The notes under the pieces were generated by a model, which had not been told where the DNA came from, searched no databases, and worked only from the letters and a program-made list of their open reading frames with translations. Positions 22,641 through 32,805 of a stretch of DNA of 46,609 nt are shown in pieces (position 1 is the stretch's first letter; every line of letters begins with the position of its first letter). Both the position numbers and the translations under genes were made by a program. Source of the stretch: Tepidiphilus succinatimandens (GTDB lineage: Bacteria; Pseudomonadota; Gammaproteobacteria; Burkholderiales; Rhodocyclaceae); contig NZ_SBIK01000003.1 in the NCBI RefSeq assembly GCF_006503695.1, positions 100,001 through 146,609 of the forward strand. The letters are read 5' to 3'.

Positions 22641-25334
22641 TCAGGAACCTTGCAGCGGCAGGATGCCTTTCTTGATGGTACGGTCTTCGGGATCGTCGGT
22701 GAGGGTAAAGCCGAGGCTTTGCACGAAGCGCAGCATGCGCTCGTTGTTGGCGAGGAAAATCCCGGTCATGTATTTCAGGCCGCGGGCGCGCGCCGTCTCG
22801 ATGAGCACCTGCATGAGGCGGCGCGCCAGGCCCCGGCCTTGCCATTCGTCGTCGACGACGATGGCGAACTCGCAGGATTCGCCGTCCGGGTTGACGGCGT
22901 AGCGGGCTACGCCCAGCTCGATCTCCTTGCCGTCCTTGTCGGTGGTGACGGCGATGAAGGCCATCTCTCGATCATAGTCGATCTGTGTGAGCCGCGCGAG
23001 CATGGGCGGAGGCAGCTCGTTGAGGGTGGTCATGAAGCGGAAGTACTTGGTCTCGGGCGAGAGGCGGCGCACGAACTCGGCCTCGAGCTCGGCGTCTTCG
23101 GGGCGGATGGGGCGGATGGTGATCTCGGTGCCGTCGCCCAGGGTCCAGGTCTGGATGAGGTGGGAAGGGTAAGGGTGGATCGCCATGTGGTCGTAGCGAT
23201 CCGCCGACGGGTTGACCGGCTGGATGGTGATCTTGGCATCCAGCGCGATGGCATCCTGGCTATCGACCACCAGCGGATTGATGCTGAGATAGTCGATCCA
23301 GGGAAGTTCGCACACCATCTCGGAGACGCGCAGCAGCACCTGTTCGAGCTTGTCGAAGGCGATGGCCGGCATGTTCCGGTATTCTTGCAGCATGGGGTAG
23401 ACGCGGCTGTTGCGCACGAGATCCTGGGCGAGGAAGCCGTTCAAGGGCGGCAAGGCCACGCTCATGTCCTCTTCCATGCCCACGCGCTTGCCCCCTTCTC
23501 CGAAGAGGATCACCGGGCCGAAGACGGGGTCGCGGCGCACGCGGATGGCCAGTTCCCGTCCGTGGCGCTTGATGACCATGGGTTCGATGGCCACGCCGTT
23601 GATCACTGCATCGGGCACGTTCTTCTTGACTTCGGCGATGATCTCCTGATAGGCGGTGCGCACCGCGGCCAGGGAGCCGAGGTTCAGGCGCACGCCGCCC
23701 GAGTCGGCCTTGTCGATCACCGAGGGGGAATCGATCTTCATCGCCACGGGCAAGCCCAGCTCCTCGGCGAGCACCATGGCTTCGGTGACGCTGCGCGCGA
23801 CCACCGTCTGGGCGATGGGGATGTGGAAGGCGGCGAGAATGGCCTTGGATTCCATTTCGTTGAGGCGATTGCGCCGCTCGGAGAGCGCCGTCTCGATGAC
23901 GAGCTGGGCGTTTTCCACCCGCGGCGGTTCGTGGTGCGACAGCGGCGCCGGCGTCTGGGCGAGGAGCTTCTGGTTGCGGTAGTAGGAAGAGACGTGCGAG
24001 AAGAGCTCGACCGCGGGCTCGGGCGCCTCGAACGTGGGGATGCCGGCGGCGATGAATTTCTGCCGCGCCTCTTCGACGAGCTCCTGCCCCAGCCAGCAGG
24101 TGACGACGGGCTTTTCGGCGTGTTTTTCTTTCTCGATGATGGCTTCGGCCACGGCGGTGGGGTCGGTCATGGCCTGCGGCGTGAGGATGACGAGCACCCC
24201 GTCGACTTCGGGCGATTCGAGCACGATCTGGAAGGTCTTGCGGTAGCGCTCGGCGTCGGCATCGCCCAGGATGTCGAGGGGGTTGCCGTGCGACCAGGAT
24301 TCGGGCAGGAAGGCGCTGAGCCGCCCGAGGGTGTCGTCGCTGAGTTCGGCCAGAGGGATTTTGAGGTCGGCCGCACGGTCGGCCGCCATCGCCCCTAGTC
24401 CGCCGCCGTTGGTGATGATGGCCAGCCGATTGCCGCGTGGGCGTAGGCGGGCGAAGAGGGCCGTGGCGGCGGCGTAGAGCTGGCTGATGTTGTAGATGCG
24501 GATGACGCCCGAGCGGCGCAGCGCGGCGTCGAACACGGCGTCGTTACCCGGCTGGTTGCCGCTGTGCACGAGGATGGCGCGCATCACTTCCGGTCGACGC
24601 CCGGCCTTGAGCACCAGGACGGGTTTGACCCGGGCGGCGGCGCGCAGCGCGCTCATGAAGCGGCGCGCGTTGCGGATGCCCTCGATGTAGAGGATGATGG
24701 ATTCGGTGCGGTGGTCGGTGGCAAGGAAGTCGAGCACGTCGCCGAAGTCGATGTCGGCCGACACGCCCAGCGAGACGACGGCGGAAAAACCCACGCCGTT
24801 GGGCTTGGCCCAGTCGAGCACGGCGGCGCACAGCGCGCCCGATTGCGACACGAGCCCGATGGAGCCCTTGATGGCGGAGGCGTGGGCGAAGGTGGCGTTG
24901 AGCCCGATGCTGGGGCGCACGAGCCCGAGGCAGTTGGGCCCGAGCACGCGCATCTTGTAGCGCCGGGCGATCTCGATGATCTGGCGCTCGAGATAGCTGC
25001 CGCGTGGGCCGGATTCGGAGAAACCGGAGCTGAGCACGACGATGGCCTTGACTCCGGCGCGGCCGCAGGCCTCGACGATGCCGGGGGCCCGTTCGGGCCG
25101 GGTGCAGATGACCGCCAGGTCGAGCCGGTGCGGCACGTCTTCGACCGACTTGTAGCAGGGCAGGTCGAAGAGCGTTTCGTGGTTGGGGTTGATCAGGAAG
25201 AGCCGCCCATGGAAGCCGGCCTCCAGCATGTTGCGGGTGACGGTCTGCCCGAGCGAACCCGGGCGGTCGGAGGCGCCGATGATGCCGACGGAACGCGGTT
25301 CGAGCAGCGGCTGGAGATAATGGGTCTCTTTCAT
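22641..25334 (-). CDS. Acyl-CoA synthetase (NDP-forming)-like protein with C-terminal GNAT domain (Pat/PatZ-type lysine acetyltransferase)
   Basis: The 897-residue protein joins a CoA-binding domain (from about 10: LLEPRSVGIIGASDRPGSLG), succinyl-CoA ligase-like and ATP-grasp domains (to about 720), and a C-terminal GNAT acetyltransferase (about 735-897) with the acetyl-CoA loop VVDDEWQGRGLARRL. This is the layout of PatZ/Pka, which acetylates lysines of enzymes such as acetyl-CoA synthetase and so controls acetate metabolism. The synthetase part is usually inactive in such proteins. The start at 25334 gives MKETHYLQPLLEPRS; the frame extends upstream across the gabD start region and is not coding there. 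It is the first gene of the minus-strand cluster leading to minCDE. Confidence 0.9.
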   Translation of the reverse strand: MKETHYLQPLLEPRSVGIIGASDRPGSLGQTVTRNMLEAGFHGRLFLINPNHETLFDLPCYKSVEDVPHRLDLAVICTRPERAPGIVEACGRAGVKAIVVLSSGFSESGPRGSYLERQIIEIARRYKMRVLGPNCLGLVRPSIGLNATFAHASAIKGSIGLVSQSGALCAAVLDWAKPNGVGFSAVVSLGVSADIDFGDVLDFLATDHRTESIILYIEGIRNARRFMSALRAAARVKPVLVLKAGRRPEVMRAILVHSGNQPGNDAVFDAALRRSGVIRIYNISQLYAAATALFARLRPRGNRLAIITNGGGLGAMAADRAADLKIPLAELSDDTLGRLSAFLPESWSHGNPLDILGDADAERYRKTFQIVLESPEVDGVLVILTPQAMTDPTAVAEAIIEKEKHAEKPVVTCWLGQELVEEARQKFIAAGIPTFEAPEPAVELFSHVSSYYRNQKLLAQTPAPLSHHEPPRVENAQLVIETALSERRNRLNEMESKAILAAFHIPIAQTVVARSVTEAMVLAEELGLPVAMKIDSPSVIDKADSGGVRLNLGSLAAVRTAYQEIIAEVKKNVPDAVINGVAIEPMVIKRHGRELAIRVRRDPVFGPVILFGEGGKRVGMEEDMSVALPPLNGFLAQDLVRNSRVYPMLQEYRNMPAIAFDKLEQVLLRVSEMVCELPWIDYLSINPLVVDSQDAIALDAKITIQPVNPSADRYDHMAIHPYPSHLIQTWTLGDGTEITIRPIRPEDAELEAEFVRRLSPETKYFRFMTTLNELPPPMLARLTQIDYDREMAFIAVTTDKDGKEIELGVARYAVNPDGESCEFAIVVDDEWQGRGLARRLMQVLIETARARGLKYMTGIFLANNERMLRFVQSLGFTLTDDPEDRTIKKGILPLQGS

Positions 25335-25461
25335 GACGTCGGGCCCCGAGCGATGAGGCCATAAGTTTATCGCACCCCAGCGCAGCGCGGGCATGGTGCG
25401 CGGCGCTCGGGGGTAGAATCGTCGGGCGGCTGTGCGCGCGATGAGAGGAAAGGAGCGAAGG

Positions 25462-26919
25462 ATGTCGCTGGAGGCGGTGCGGGCAAAGGGTTTGCTGGTC
25501 GATCGGGCCTGGATCGGAGGGCAATGGTGCGAGGCCGATTCGGGAAGGCGCTTCCCCGTCTTCGATCCGGCAAGCGGCGATCGCCTGGCCGAAGTGCCGG
25601 ACATGGGAGAGGCCGAGACCCGGCGGGCGATCGCGGCGGCTGCGGCGGCGTTCGATTCCTGGCGCCGGAGCCTGCCTCAGGAGCGGGCGGTGGTGCTGTC
25701 GCGCTGGGCGGCTCTGATGCGCTCTTCGCTCGAGGAGCTCGCCACGCTGGTGATGCACGAGCAGGGGAAACCGCTCGCGCAGGCGCGCGGCGAAGTGGCG
25801 CACGCGGCGGCTTTCGTCGAGTGGTTCGCCGAAGAAGGGAAGCGCATCTACGGCGAGATCATGCCGACCAATCGGGCCGACCGGCGTTTCCTCGTGCTGC
25901 GTCAGCCGGTGGGCGTGTGCGCGGCGATCACGCCGTGGAATTTTCCTGCCTCGATGATCACGCGCAAGGTGGCGCCGGCGCTGGCGGTGGGCTGCACCGT
26001 GGTGGTGAAGCCGGCCGAGCAGACGCCGCTCACGGCCCTGGCGCTCGCGCGGCTCGCCGAGCAGGCTGGTATGCCGCCCGGGGTGCTCGATGTCATCACC
26101 GGCGCCGATCCAGCGCCGATCGGCCTGGCGCTCACGTCCGATCCTCGCGTGCGCAAGATTTCTTTCACCGGCTCGACCGAGGTCGGGCGGCTGCTGATGG
26201 CGCAAAGCGCTGCCACGCTCAAGCGCCTGTCGCTGGAGCTGGGAGGGGACGCTCCCTTTCTCGTGTTCGACGACGCGGATGTGGAGGCCGCGGTGCAGGG
26301 GGCGATCGCCTCGAAATACCGCAATTCGGGGCAGACCTGCGTGTGCGCCAACCGCATCCTGGTGCAGGCGGGGATCTACGAAGCGTTCGTGCGCCGCTAC
26401 GTCGAGGAGGTAGAGAAGCTCGCCGTCGGGCCGGGATGGCAGCCGGGGGTGACGGTGGGGCCGCTCATCGACGAGGCGGCGCTCGACAAGGTGGAGGCTT
26501 TGGTGGCCGACGCGCGCGAAAAAGGGGCGCGGCTCTTGTGCGGCGGTCGGCGCGCGCAGGGGCTTTTTTACACGCCGACGGCGCTCGAGGGGATCACGCC
26601 CGACATGCGCATCGCGCACGAGGAGATCTTCGGGCCGGTGGCGCCGCTCTACCGCTTCGAGACGGAGGAAGAAGGCATCGCCTTGGCGAACGCCAGCGAC
26701 TACGGTCTGGCGGGATATCTGTATGCGCGCGACGTGGGCCGCATCCTGCGCGTGGCCGAGGCGCTCGAAGTCGGCGTGGTCGGGGTCAATACCGGCTCGA
26801 CCTCGAACGAGGCGGCGCCTTTCGGCGGCATCAAGCAGTCCGGCTTTGGGCGCGAGGGCTCGAAGTACGGCGTGGAAGAGTATCTCGAGCTGAAGTCGGT
26901 GTGCCTGGCGGGGCTGTAG
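25462..26919 (+). CDS. gabD: NAD(P)-dependent succinate-semialdehyde dehydrogenase family enzyme
   Basis: The 485-residue enzyme belongs to the aldehyde dehydrogenase superfamily and most resembles GabD, which oxidises succinate semialdehyde to succinate in GABA breakdown. It shows the coenzyme-binding ITPWNFPASMITRKVAPALAVGCTVVVKPAEQTPLTA, the Rossmann FTGSTEVGRLL, the general-base Glu in LELGGDAPF and the catalytic Cys in NSGQTCVCANR. The ATG at 25462 has AAGGAG 6 bases upstream; the frame runs 10 codons further. It is divergent from the acetyltransferase gene and converges on the EamA gene. Glutarate semialdehyde is a possible alternative substrate. Confidence 0.9.
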   Translation: MSLEAVRAKGLLVDRAWIGGQWCEADSGRRFPVFDPASGDRLAEVPDMGEAETRRAIAAAAAAFDSWRRSLPQERAVVLSRWAALMRSSLEELATLVMHEQGKPLAQARGEVAHAAAFVEWFAEEGKRIYGEIMPTNRADRRFLVLRQPVGVCAAITPWNFPASMITRKVAPALAVGCTVVVKPAEQTPLTALALARLAEQAGMPPGVLDVITGADPAPIGLALTSDPRVRKISFTGSTEVGRLLMAQSAATLKRLSLELGGDAPFLVFDDADVEAAVQGAIASKYRNSGQTCVCANRILVQAGIYEAFVRRYVEEVEKLAVGPGWQPGVTVGPLIDEAALDKVEALVADAREKGARLLCGGRRAQGLFYTPTALEGITPDMRIAHEEIFGPVAPLYRFETEEEGIALANASDYGLAGYLYARDVGRILRVAEALEVGVVGVNTGSTSNEAAPFGGIKQSGFGREGSKYGVEEYLELKSVCLAGL

Positions 26920-26950
26920 GGAGGCGCGAAGGGTCGCTGGCGCGGCGAAT

Positions 26951-27871
26951 TCACCCTTGCTGGGCGGCGAGCGCCCGGGCGGCGGTGCGCTGGTTCTCGC
27001 CCAGCGCCGCCAGGCCGATGCCCAGGAGCAGCAGCACGAAACCGAGCGCCTGCAGGCCGCCGAGCCGCTCGCCGAACACGAGCCAGGCGAGCAGGCTGCT
27101 GCCCACCGGCTCGCCCAGGGTGACGATGGCCACGAAAGCGGCCGAGACGTGGCGCAGCGACCAGTTGTAGGCCGTGTGCCCCACCACCTGCGGCAAGAGG
27201 GCGAGCAGCAGCAATGCCTGCCAGCCTGCAGAAGACCACCCCGAAAGCGGCGTGCCGCTGAGCAGGCAGGCGAGCATGAGGAGCGCCGCGGCGCTGGTGT
27301 AGACGCTGAAGACGTAGGCCGGTAGCGTGAGCCGAGCCCGCAGCCGGTGGCCCACAAGCAGATAGGCCGAGAAACACCAGGCGCCGGCGAGCGCGAGGAA
27401 GTTGCCCCAGAGGGAATCGGCGCCGCCCGTGTGCCGGTCGCTCCAGAAGATGGCTAGGCTGCCGGCGAGTGCGAGCGCCATGCCGGAAAGCAGCGTGCGG
27501 TTGAAGCGCTCGCGCAGGAAGAGGAAGCCGACGAGGGCGATCCAGATGGGGTTGGTGGTGACCAGCACCGTGCTCGAGGCGACCGAGGTGAGGGCGAGCG
27601 AGCGGATCCACAGCGCGAAGTGCAGGGCGAGGAAGGCGCCGGCGAGTAGCGCAAGCCCGAGCTGCCGCAGGGTCATGGCGCGCAGCGAGGCCCGGTCGAA
27701 GAGCAGGGCTGCGGGTGCCACGGCGAGCGCGGCGAAGGTGAGGCGCCATGCGGCCACGGCGAGCGACTCCACCCCCTCGCCCTGGGCGATGCGCGCGCAG
27801 ATCGCCCCGGCGGCGATCGACAGCATTCCGCCCACGGCAACGAGATAGGCGAGTGCCCGGCGTTCTTTCAT
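26951..27871 (-). CDS. EamA/DMT family transporter
   Basis: The 306-residue protein has about ten hydrophobic segments in two EamA repeats; the second repeat includes LGEPVGSSLLAWLVFGERLG, the typical family motif. Such proteins export amino acids or other small metabolites from the cytoplasm across the inner membrane. The ATG overlaps the livF stop by 4 bases (ATGA), so it is part of the liv operon. Export of a branched-chain amino acid or derivative is possible but only inferred from this coupling. Confidence 0.88.
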   Translation of the reverse strand: MKERRALAYLVAVGGMLSIAAGAICARIAQGEGVESLAVAAWRLTFAALAVAPAALLFDRASLRAMTLRQLGLALLAGAFLALHFALWIRSLALTSVASSTVLVTTNPIWIALVGFLFLRERFNRTLLSGMALALAGSLAIFWSDRHTGGADSLWGNFLALAGAWCFSAYLLVGHRLRARLTLPAYVFSVYTSAAALLMLACLLSGTPLSGWSSAGWQALLLLALLPQVVGHTAYNWSLRHVSAAFVAIVTLGEPVGSSLLAWLVFGERLGGLQALGFVLLLLGIGLAALGENQRTAARALAAQQG

Positions 27872-28570
27872 GAGACGGCGTCGAGGTAGGCGGCGCGCAC
27901 CTGGGGGTCGGCGAGCAGTGCCGCGCCGCTGCCCTCGAGCACGATGCGCCCGTTTTGCAGGACGTAGCCGCGGTGCGCGATTTTCAACGCCTGCCGGGCA
28001 TTTTGTTCTACCAGCAGGATGGTGAGTCCGTGTTCGCGGTTGAGCGCGACGATGGTGCGAAAAATGGTGCGGATGACGAGCGGCGCGAGCCCAAGGGAGG
28101 GTTCGTCGAGCAGCAGCAGGCGCGGTTCGCTCATCAGCGCCCGGCCGATGGCCAGCATTTGCTGTTCGCCCCCGGAAAGGGTACCGGCACGCTGGGTACG
28201 GCGCGTCTCGAGTACGGGAAAGAGCGAGAAGACCCGCTGCAGGTTTTCTTCGACGTGCGCTCCCTCGAGCGGCGTCGCGCCCAGCAGCAGATTCTCGTAG
28301 ACGCTCATCTTGGCGAAGACGCGCCGCCCCTCGGGAACGAGCGCAATGCCGCGACGCGCGATCCGGTGCGGCGGCAGCGCCGTGATGTCCTCGCCCTCGA
28401 GCAGGATGCGGCCGCTGCTCGCGCGCGGCGTGCCGAAGAGGGTCGTCATCAGGGTGGATTTGCCGGCGCCGTTCGCGCCGATGAGCGTGACGATCTCGCC
28501 GGCGCGCACCACCAGATCGACTTCCACGAGCGCCTGGATGGGGCCGTAGTGGGCGCTGACGCGCTGGAGT

Positions 28571-28578
<8 letters not shown>
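27868..28578 (-). CDS. livF: Branched-chain amino-acid ABC transporter ATP-binding protein LivF
   Basis: This is one of two ATPases powering the branched-chain amino-acid importer. The 236-residue protein has Walker A GANGAGKST, signature LSGGEQQMLAIGRAL and Walker B LLLDEPSLGL, with LivF-typical RIARRGIALVPEGRRVF. It overlaps livG by 8 bases and eamA by 4. HAAT-family relatives can carry other substrates such as urea or benzoate. Confidence 0.95.
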
Positions 28579-29379
<801 letters not shown>

Positions 29380-29383
<4 letters not shown>

Positions 29384-30666
29384 GGTGCGGCGCTCCGCTC
29401 GGGATTCAGCCGCACGGTGGGTTCGCGCCGCGCGAGCAGCCCCGTGGGTTTGACCGCCATGATGGTGACCATGGCCGCGCCGAAGACGAGCATGCGGTAG
29501 TCGGCGAACTGGCGCCCCAGCTCCGGCAGCACGACCAGCACCGCCGCGGCGAGCACCACGCCGAGCTGCGAGCCCATGCCGCCGAGCACGACGATGGCCA
29601 GAATCGTGGCCGATTCGCTGAAAGTGAAACTTTCCGGCGAGATGAACCCTTGGCGGGCGGCGAAGAACACGCCGGCAAAGCCCGCGAGCATCGCCCCGGT
29701 GGCGAAGGCCGAGAGTTTGACGGTGGTGGTGTTGAGTCCCAGGGCCTTGCAGGCGATCTCGTCTTCGCGCAGCGCTTCCCATGCCCGCCCCGTAGGCAGC
29801 ACGCGCAGGCGGCTGATGAGGGCGTGCGTGAGCAGCGCCAGCACCACGATGAGATAGTAGAGAAAAATGAAGCGGTGCATGGGCGAGAATTCCAGCCCGA
29901 AGAATTCATGGAAGGTTCGCCCCTCGGCGCTGCGCGCGAACGCCAGGCCGAAGAAGCTCGGGCGGGGAATGCCGCCGATGCCGTTGGGTCCGCCGGAAAA
30001 CGAGGTCCAATTGAGCAGCACGATGCGGATGATCTCGCCGAAGCCCAGGGTGACGATGGCGAGGTAGTCGCCGCGAAGCCGCAGCACCGGATAGCCGAGC
30101 AGGATGCCGAAGAGCGCCGCCAGGGCGCCCGCCGCCGGCAGCGCCTCCCAGAAGCTCCAGCCGAACTGGGTCGATAGCAGCGCATAGGTGTAGGCACCCA
30201 CGGCGTAGAACGCGACGTAGCCCAGATCGAGCAGCCCGGCGAGACCCACCACCACGTTGAGCCCCCAGCCGAGCATCACGTAGATGCCCAGCGTCGTGGC
30301 CGTGTCGATCACATAGCGGTTGTCGGCGAAGAAGACCGGCAGCAGGAGCGCCGCCGCCAGCAGGCTCGTGCCGGCGGCACGGCGCAGCACGGCGTCCCCG
30401 CTCGAGAAGACGGCGCGCTTGCGGGCCGGTCTGCGGCTGCGCCAGGCATCAAGCGCCGCCCGCAGCAACAGCCGCCCAAAGAAGAGCGCCGCGAGCGTCG
30501 CCCCCCACGCCCCCCAGCGGGTGCGCACGGTGAGCGCACCTCCCTCTTCGACGGTGACGAGCCCGATGAAAGGCAAGGCGAGCAGCCCGCCGAGTACCGT
30601 GACGGCGAGCGCGTCGCGCAGGCGCAGGGCAAGCGGCGAAGACGCAGAGATCACGGCGGCGGTCAT
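29380..30666 (-). CDS. livM: Branched-chain amino-acid ABC transporter permease LivM
   Basis: The 428-residue inner-membrane permease has a long N-terminal part with a membrane segment and a core LivM domain showing [28 protein letters not shown]-type residues and the ATPase-contact stretch [28 protein letters not shown] chose the ATG at 30666, which shares one base with the livH stop. A GTG one codon earlier (30669) overlaps it as GTGA and could also be used. Confidence 0.93.
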
Positions 30667-31580
30667 CACACTTTCTCCACGTCGGGTTTGCCCAGCAGCC
30701 CCGTGGGACGAAAGAGCAGCACCAGCACGAGGATGGAGAAGGTGGCTACGTCTTTGTACTCCGGCGAGAGGTAGGCCGACCAGAACGCCTCGACGAGGCC
30801 GATGAGGAGGCCGCCCAGCATGGCGCCGGGAATGGAGCCGATGCCGCCGAGCACTGCGGCGGTGAAGGCCTTGATGCCGGCGATGAAGCCGATAGAGAAG
30901 TCGATCACGCCGTACTGCAGCACCGCCATCATTCCCGCTACGGCCGCCAGCGCCGCACCGAGGATGAAGGTGAGCGAAATGGTGCGATCGACGTCGATGC
31001 CCAGCAAGGCGGCCATTTTGGGATCCTGCTCACAGGCGCGCTGCTGGCGGCCGAAGGAGGTGCGTGTGATCATCCAGGCAAACCCGGCCATGACGATCAG
31101 CGTGACGACGACCACGGTGAGCTGTGCCCAGCCGAAGGTGACGCGGAAGTCGTCGGCCGACCACAGCGTCACCCCTCCCTGCCACAGCGGTGGCACGGAC
31201 TTGATGCGCGCACCCTGGGTGAGCTGGACGTAGTTCTGCAGGAAGATGGACATGCCGATGGCCGAAATCAGCGGAGCGAGGCGCGGCGCCCCGCGCAGCG
31301 GCCGGTAGGCGATGCGCTCGACCGCCCATCCGTAGAGGGCGGTGAAAGCGACCGACACGAAGAGCATGGCGAGCAGCACGAGCGGCGTCGGCCCGATCCC
31401 CAACGCGGTGCACAGCACGTAGGTGAGCACCGAGAGGAAGGCGCCGATCATGTAGATCTCGCCATGGGCGAAGTTGATCATGCCGATGATGCCATACACC
31501 ATCGTGTAACCGATGGCGATGAGGCCGTACATCGCCCCCAGGGTCAGCCCGTTGATGAGCTGTTGCAGCGCGTAGCCCAA
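30666..31580 (-). CDS. livH: Branched-chain amino-acid ABC transporter permease LivH
   Basis: The 304-residue inner-membrane permease opens with [47 protein letters not shown], the LivH hallmark, and contains the ATPase-contact segment [22 protein letters not shown]. The start is a TTG: there is no ATG before the first membrane segment, and GGGAGAG lies 6 bases upstream. It follows livK by 32 bases. Confidence 0.94.
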   Translation of the reverse strand: MGYALQQLINGLTLGAMYGLIAIGYTMVYGIIGMINFAHGEIYMIGAFLSVLTYVLCTALGIGPTPLVLLAMLFVSVAFTALYGWAVERIAYRPLRGAPRLAPLISAIGMSIFLQNYVQLTQGARIKSVPPLWQGGVTLWSADDFRVTFGWAQLTVVVVTLIVMAGFAWMITRTSFGRQQRACEQDPKMAALLGIDVDRTISLTFILGAALAAVAGMMAVLQYGVIDFSIGFIAGIKAFTAAVLGGIGSIPGAMLGGLLIGLVEAFWSAYLSPEYKDVATFSILVLVLLFRPTGLLGKPDVEKV

Positions 31581-31612
31581 AAGCGTCTCTCCCTCGTGCG
31601 TCCACCCGTGCC

Positions 31613-32704
31613 TTACTCGGCGTAGTCGTAGCGCCCGCCGGTCCACTTGTAGATGGCGAAGGCCGGTTTCTTCAGGTCGCCTTTCTCGTCGAATTCGAGC
31701 GTGCCGATGGCCGTGTCGAATTTCCCTTTGCGCAGTACCGGCTCGAGCTTGGCGCGCTCGACCCCGCCGGCCTGCGTCACGGCCTGCTCGAAGAGCTGCA
31801 GGGCGGCGTAGGCATAGAGCACGTACCCCTCGGGTTCGATCTTGGCGGCGCGGAAGCGCTCGACGATGGGCGTGGCCTGCGGATTCTTGCGCGGATCGGG
31901 CGTGAAGGTGAAGTAGACGCGATCGGCGAACTTGCCGGCGGCGGTGACGAGCTCGGAGTTGGTCATGGTGTCGCCGCCCACGATGACGAGCGGCAGCCCC
32001 ACCTGGTCGGACTGGCGCAACAGCAGCGCGACCTCGGTGTGGTAGCCGCCGTAGGCGAGCACGTCGACGCCGGCGTTCTTGAGCCGCGTGACGATGCCGG
32101 AATAGTCTTTCTCGCCGGCGGTGATGGATTCGCGCAGCACCGGCTCCTTGCCGGCGGCTTTCATCGCCTTGGCGATCTCGTCGGCGAGCCCCTTGCCGTA
32201 GGCGCTCTTGTCGTCGAGCACGGCGACTTTCTTGTCCTTGAATTTGCTGGCGATCCATTGCCCGATCACCGAGCCTTGCTGGTCGTCTCGCCCCATGATG
32301 CGGAAGAGGTTCTTCAGGCCGCGTTCGGTCACCTGCGGGTTGGTCGATACCGTGGCCATCACGATGTCGGCGTCGTTGTAGATGTCGGAAGCCGGGATCG
32401 TCGAGCTGGAGCACCAGTGGCCATGCACGAACTGCACTTTCTTGTTCACGAGCGCATTGGCCACGGCCACGGCCTGTTTGGGATCGCAGGCATCGTCGCC
32501 GTATTCGAGCTTGATCTTCTGCCCCAGCACGCCGCCTTTGGCGTTGATGTCGGCGGCGGCCGCTTCCGCTCCTTTCTTGATCTGGTCGCCGGCGGAGGCG
32601 TATTGGCCGGTGAAGGGGCCGGCCACGCCCACCAGCCAGTCGGCGTGGGCAAGGAGCGGTGCGGCAAGGCCGGCGGCGAGGGCGAGGGTGCGCAGCGGAG
32701 TCAT
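31613..32704 (-). CDS. livK: Branched-chain amino-acid ABC transporter periplasmic binding protein LivK-like
   Basis: This 363-residue periplasmic protein captures the substrate for LivHMGF. Residues 1-21 (MTPLRTLALAAGLAAPLLAHA) are a signal peptide ending in an AxA-type site. The mature part carries VGVAGPFTGQYASAGDQIKKGAEAAAADINAKGGVLG, typical of the Leu/Ile/Val-binding family. The ATG has AAAGGAG 6 bases upstream. It is the first gene of the operon, 101 bases after putA in the same direction. I saw no clear promoter in that gap, although transcription of liv probably starts there. The ligand could be another amino acid. Confidence 0.93.
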   Translation of the reverse strand: MTPLRTLALAAGLAAPLLAHADWLVGVAGPFTGQYASAGDQIKKGAEAAAADINAKGGVLGQKIKLEYGDDACDPKQAVAVANALVNKKVQFVHGHWCSSSTIPASDIYNDADIVMATVSTNPQVTERGLKNLFRIMGRDDQQGSVIGQWIASKFKDKKVAVLDDKSAYGKGLADEIAKAMKAAGKEPVLRESITAGEKDYSGIVTRLKNAGVDVLAYGGYHTEVALLLRQSDQVGLPLVIVGGDTMTNSELVTAAGKFADRVYFTFTPDPRKNPQATPIVERFRAAKIEPEGYVLYAYAALQLFEQAVTQAGGVERAKLEPVLRKGKFDTAIGTLEFDEKGDLKKPAFAIYKWTGGRYDYAE

Positions 32705-32805
32705 CGGAGTCTCCTTTCTCGGTGTGGGTAAGAACGGCGCTCGGAGGGGGTGCGGCGCGAAGGATAGCGTGCGCCGCGCTGCCTGCCTATTGGGGTTTTC
32801 CCGCC

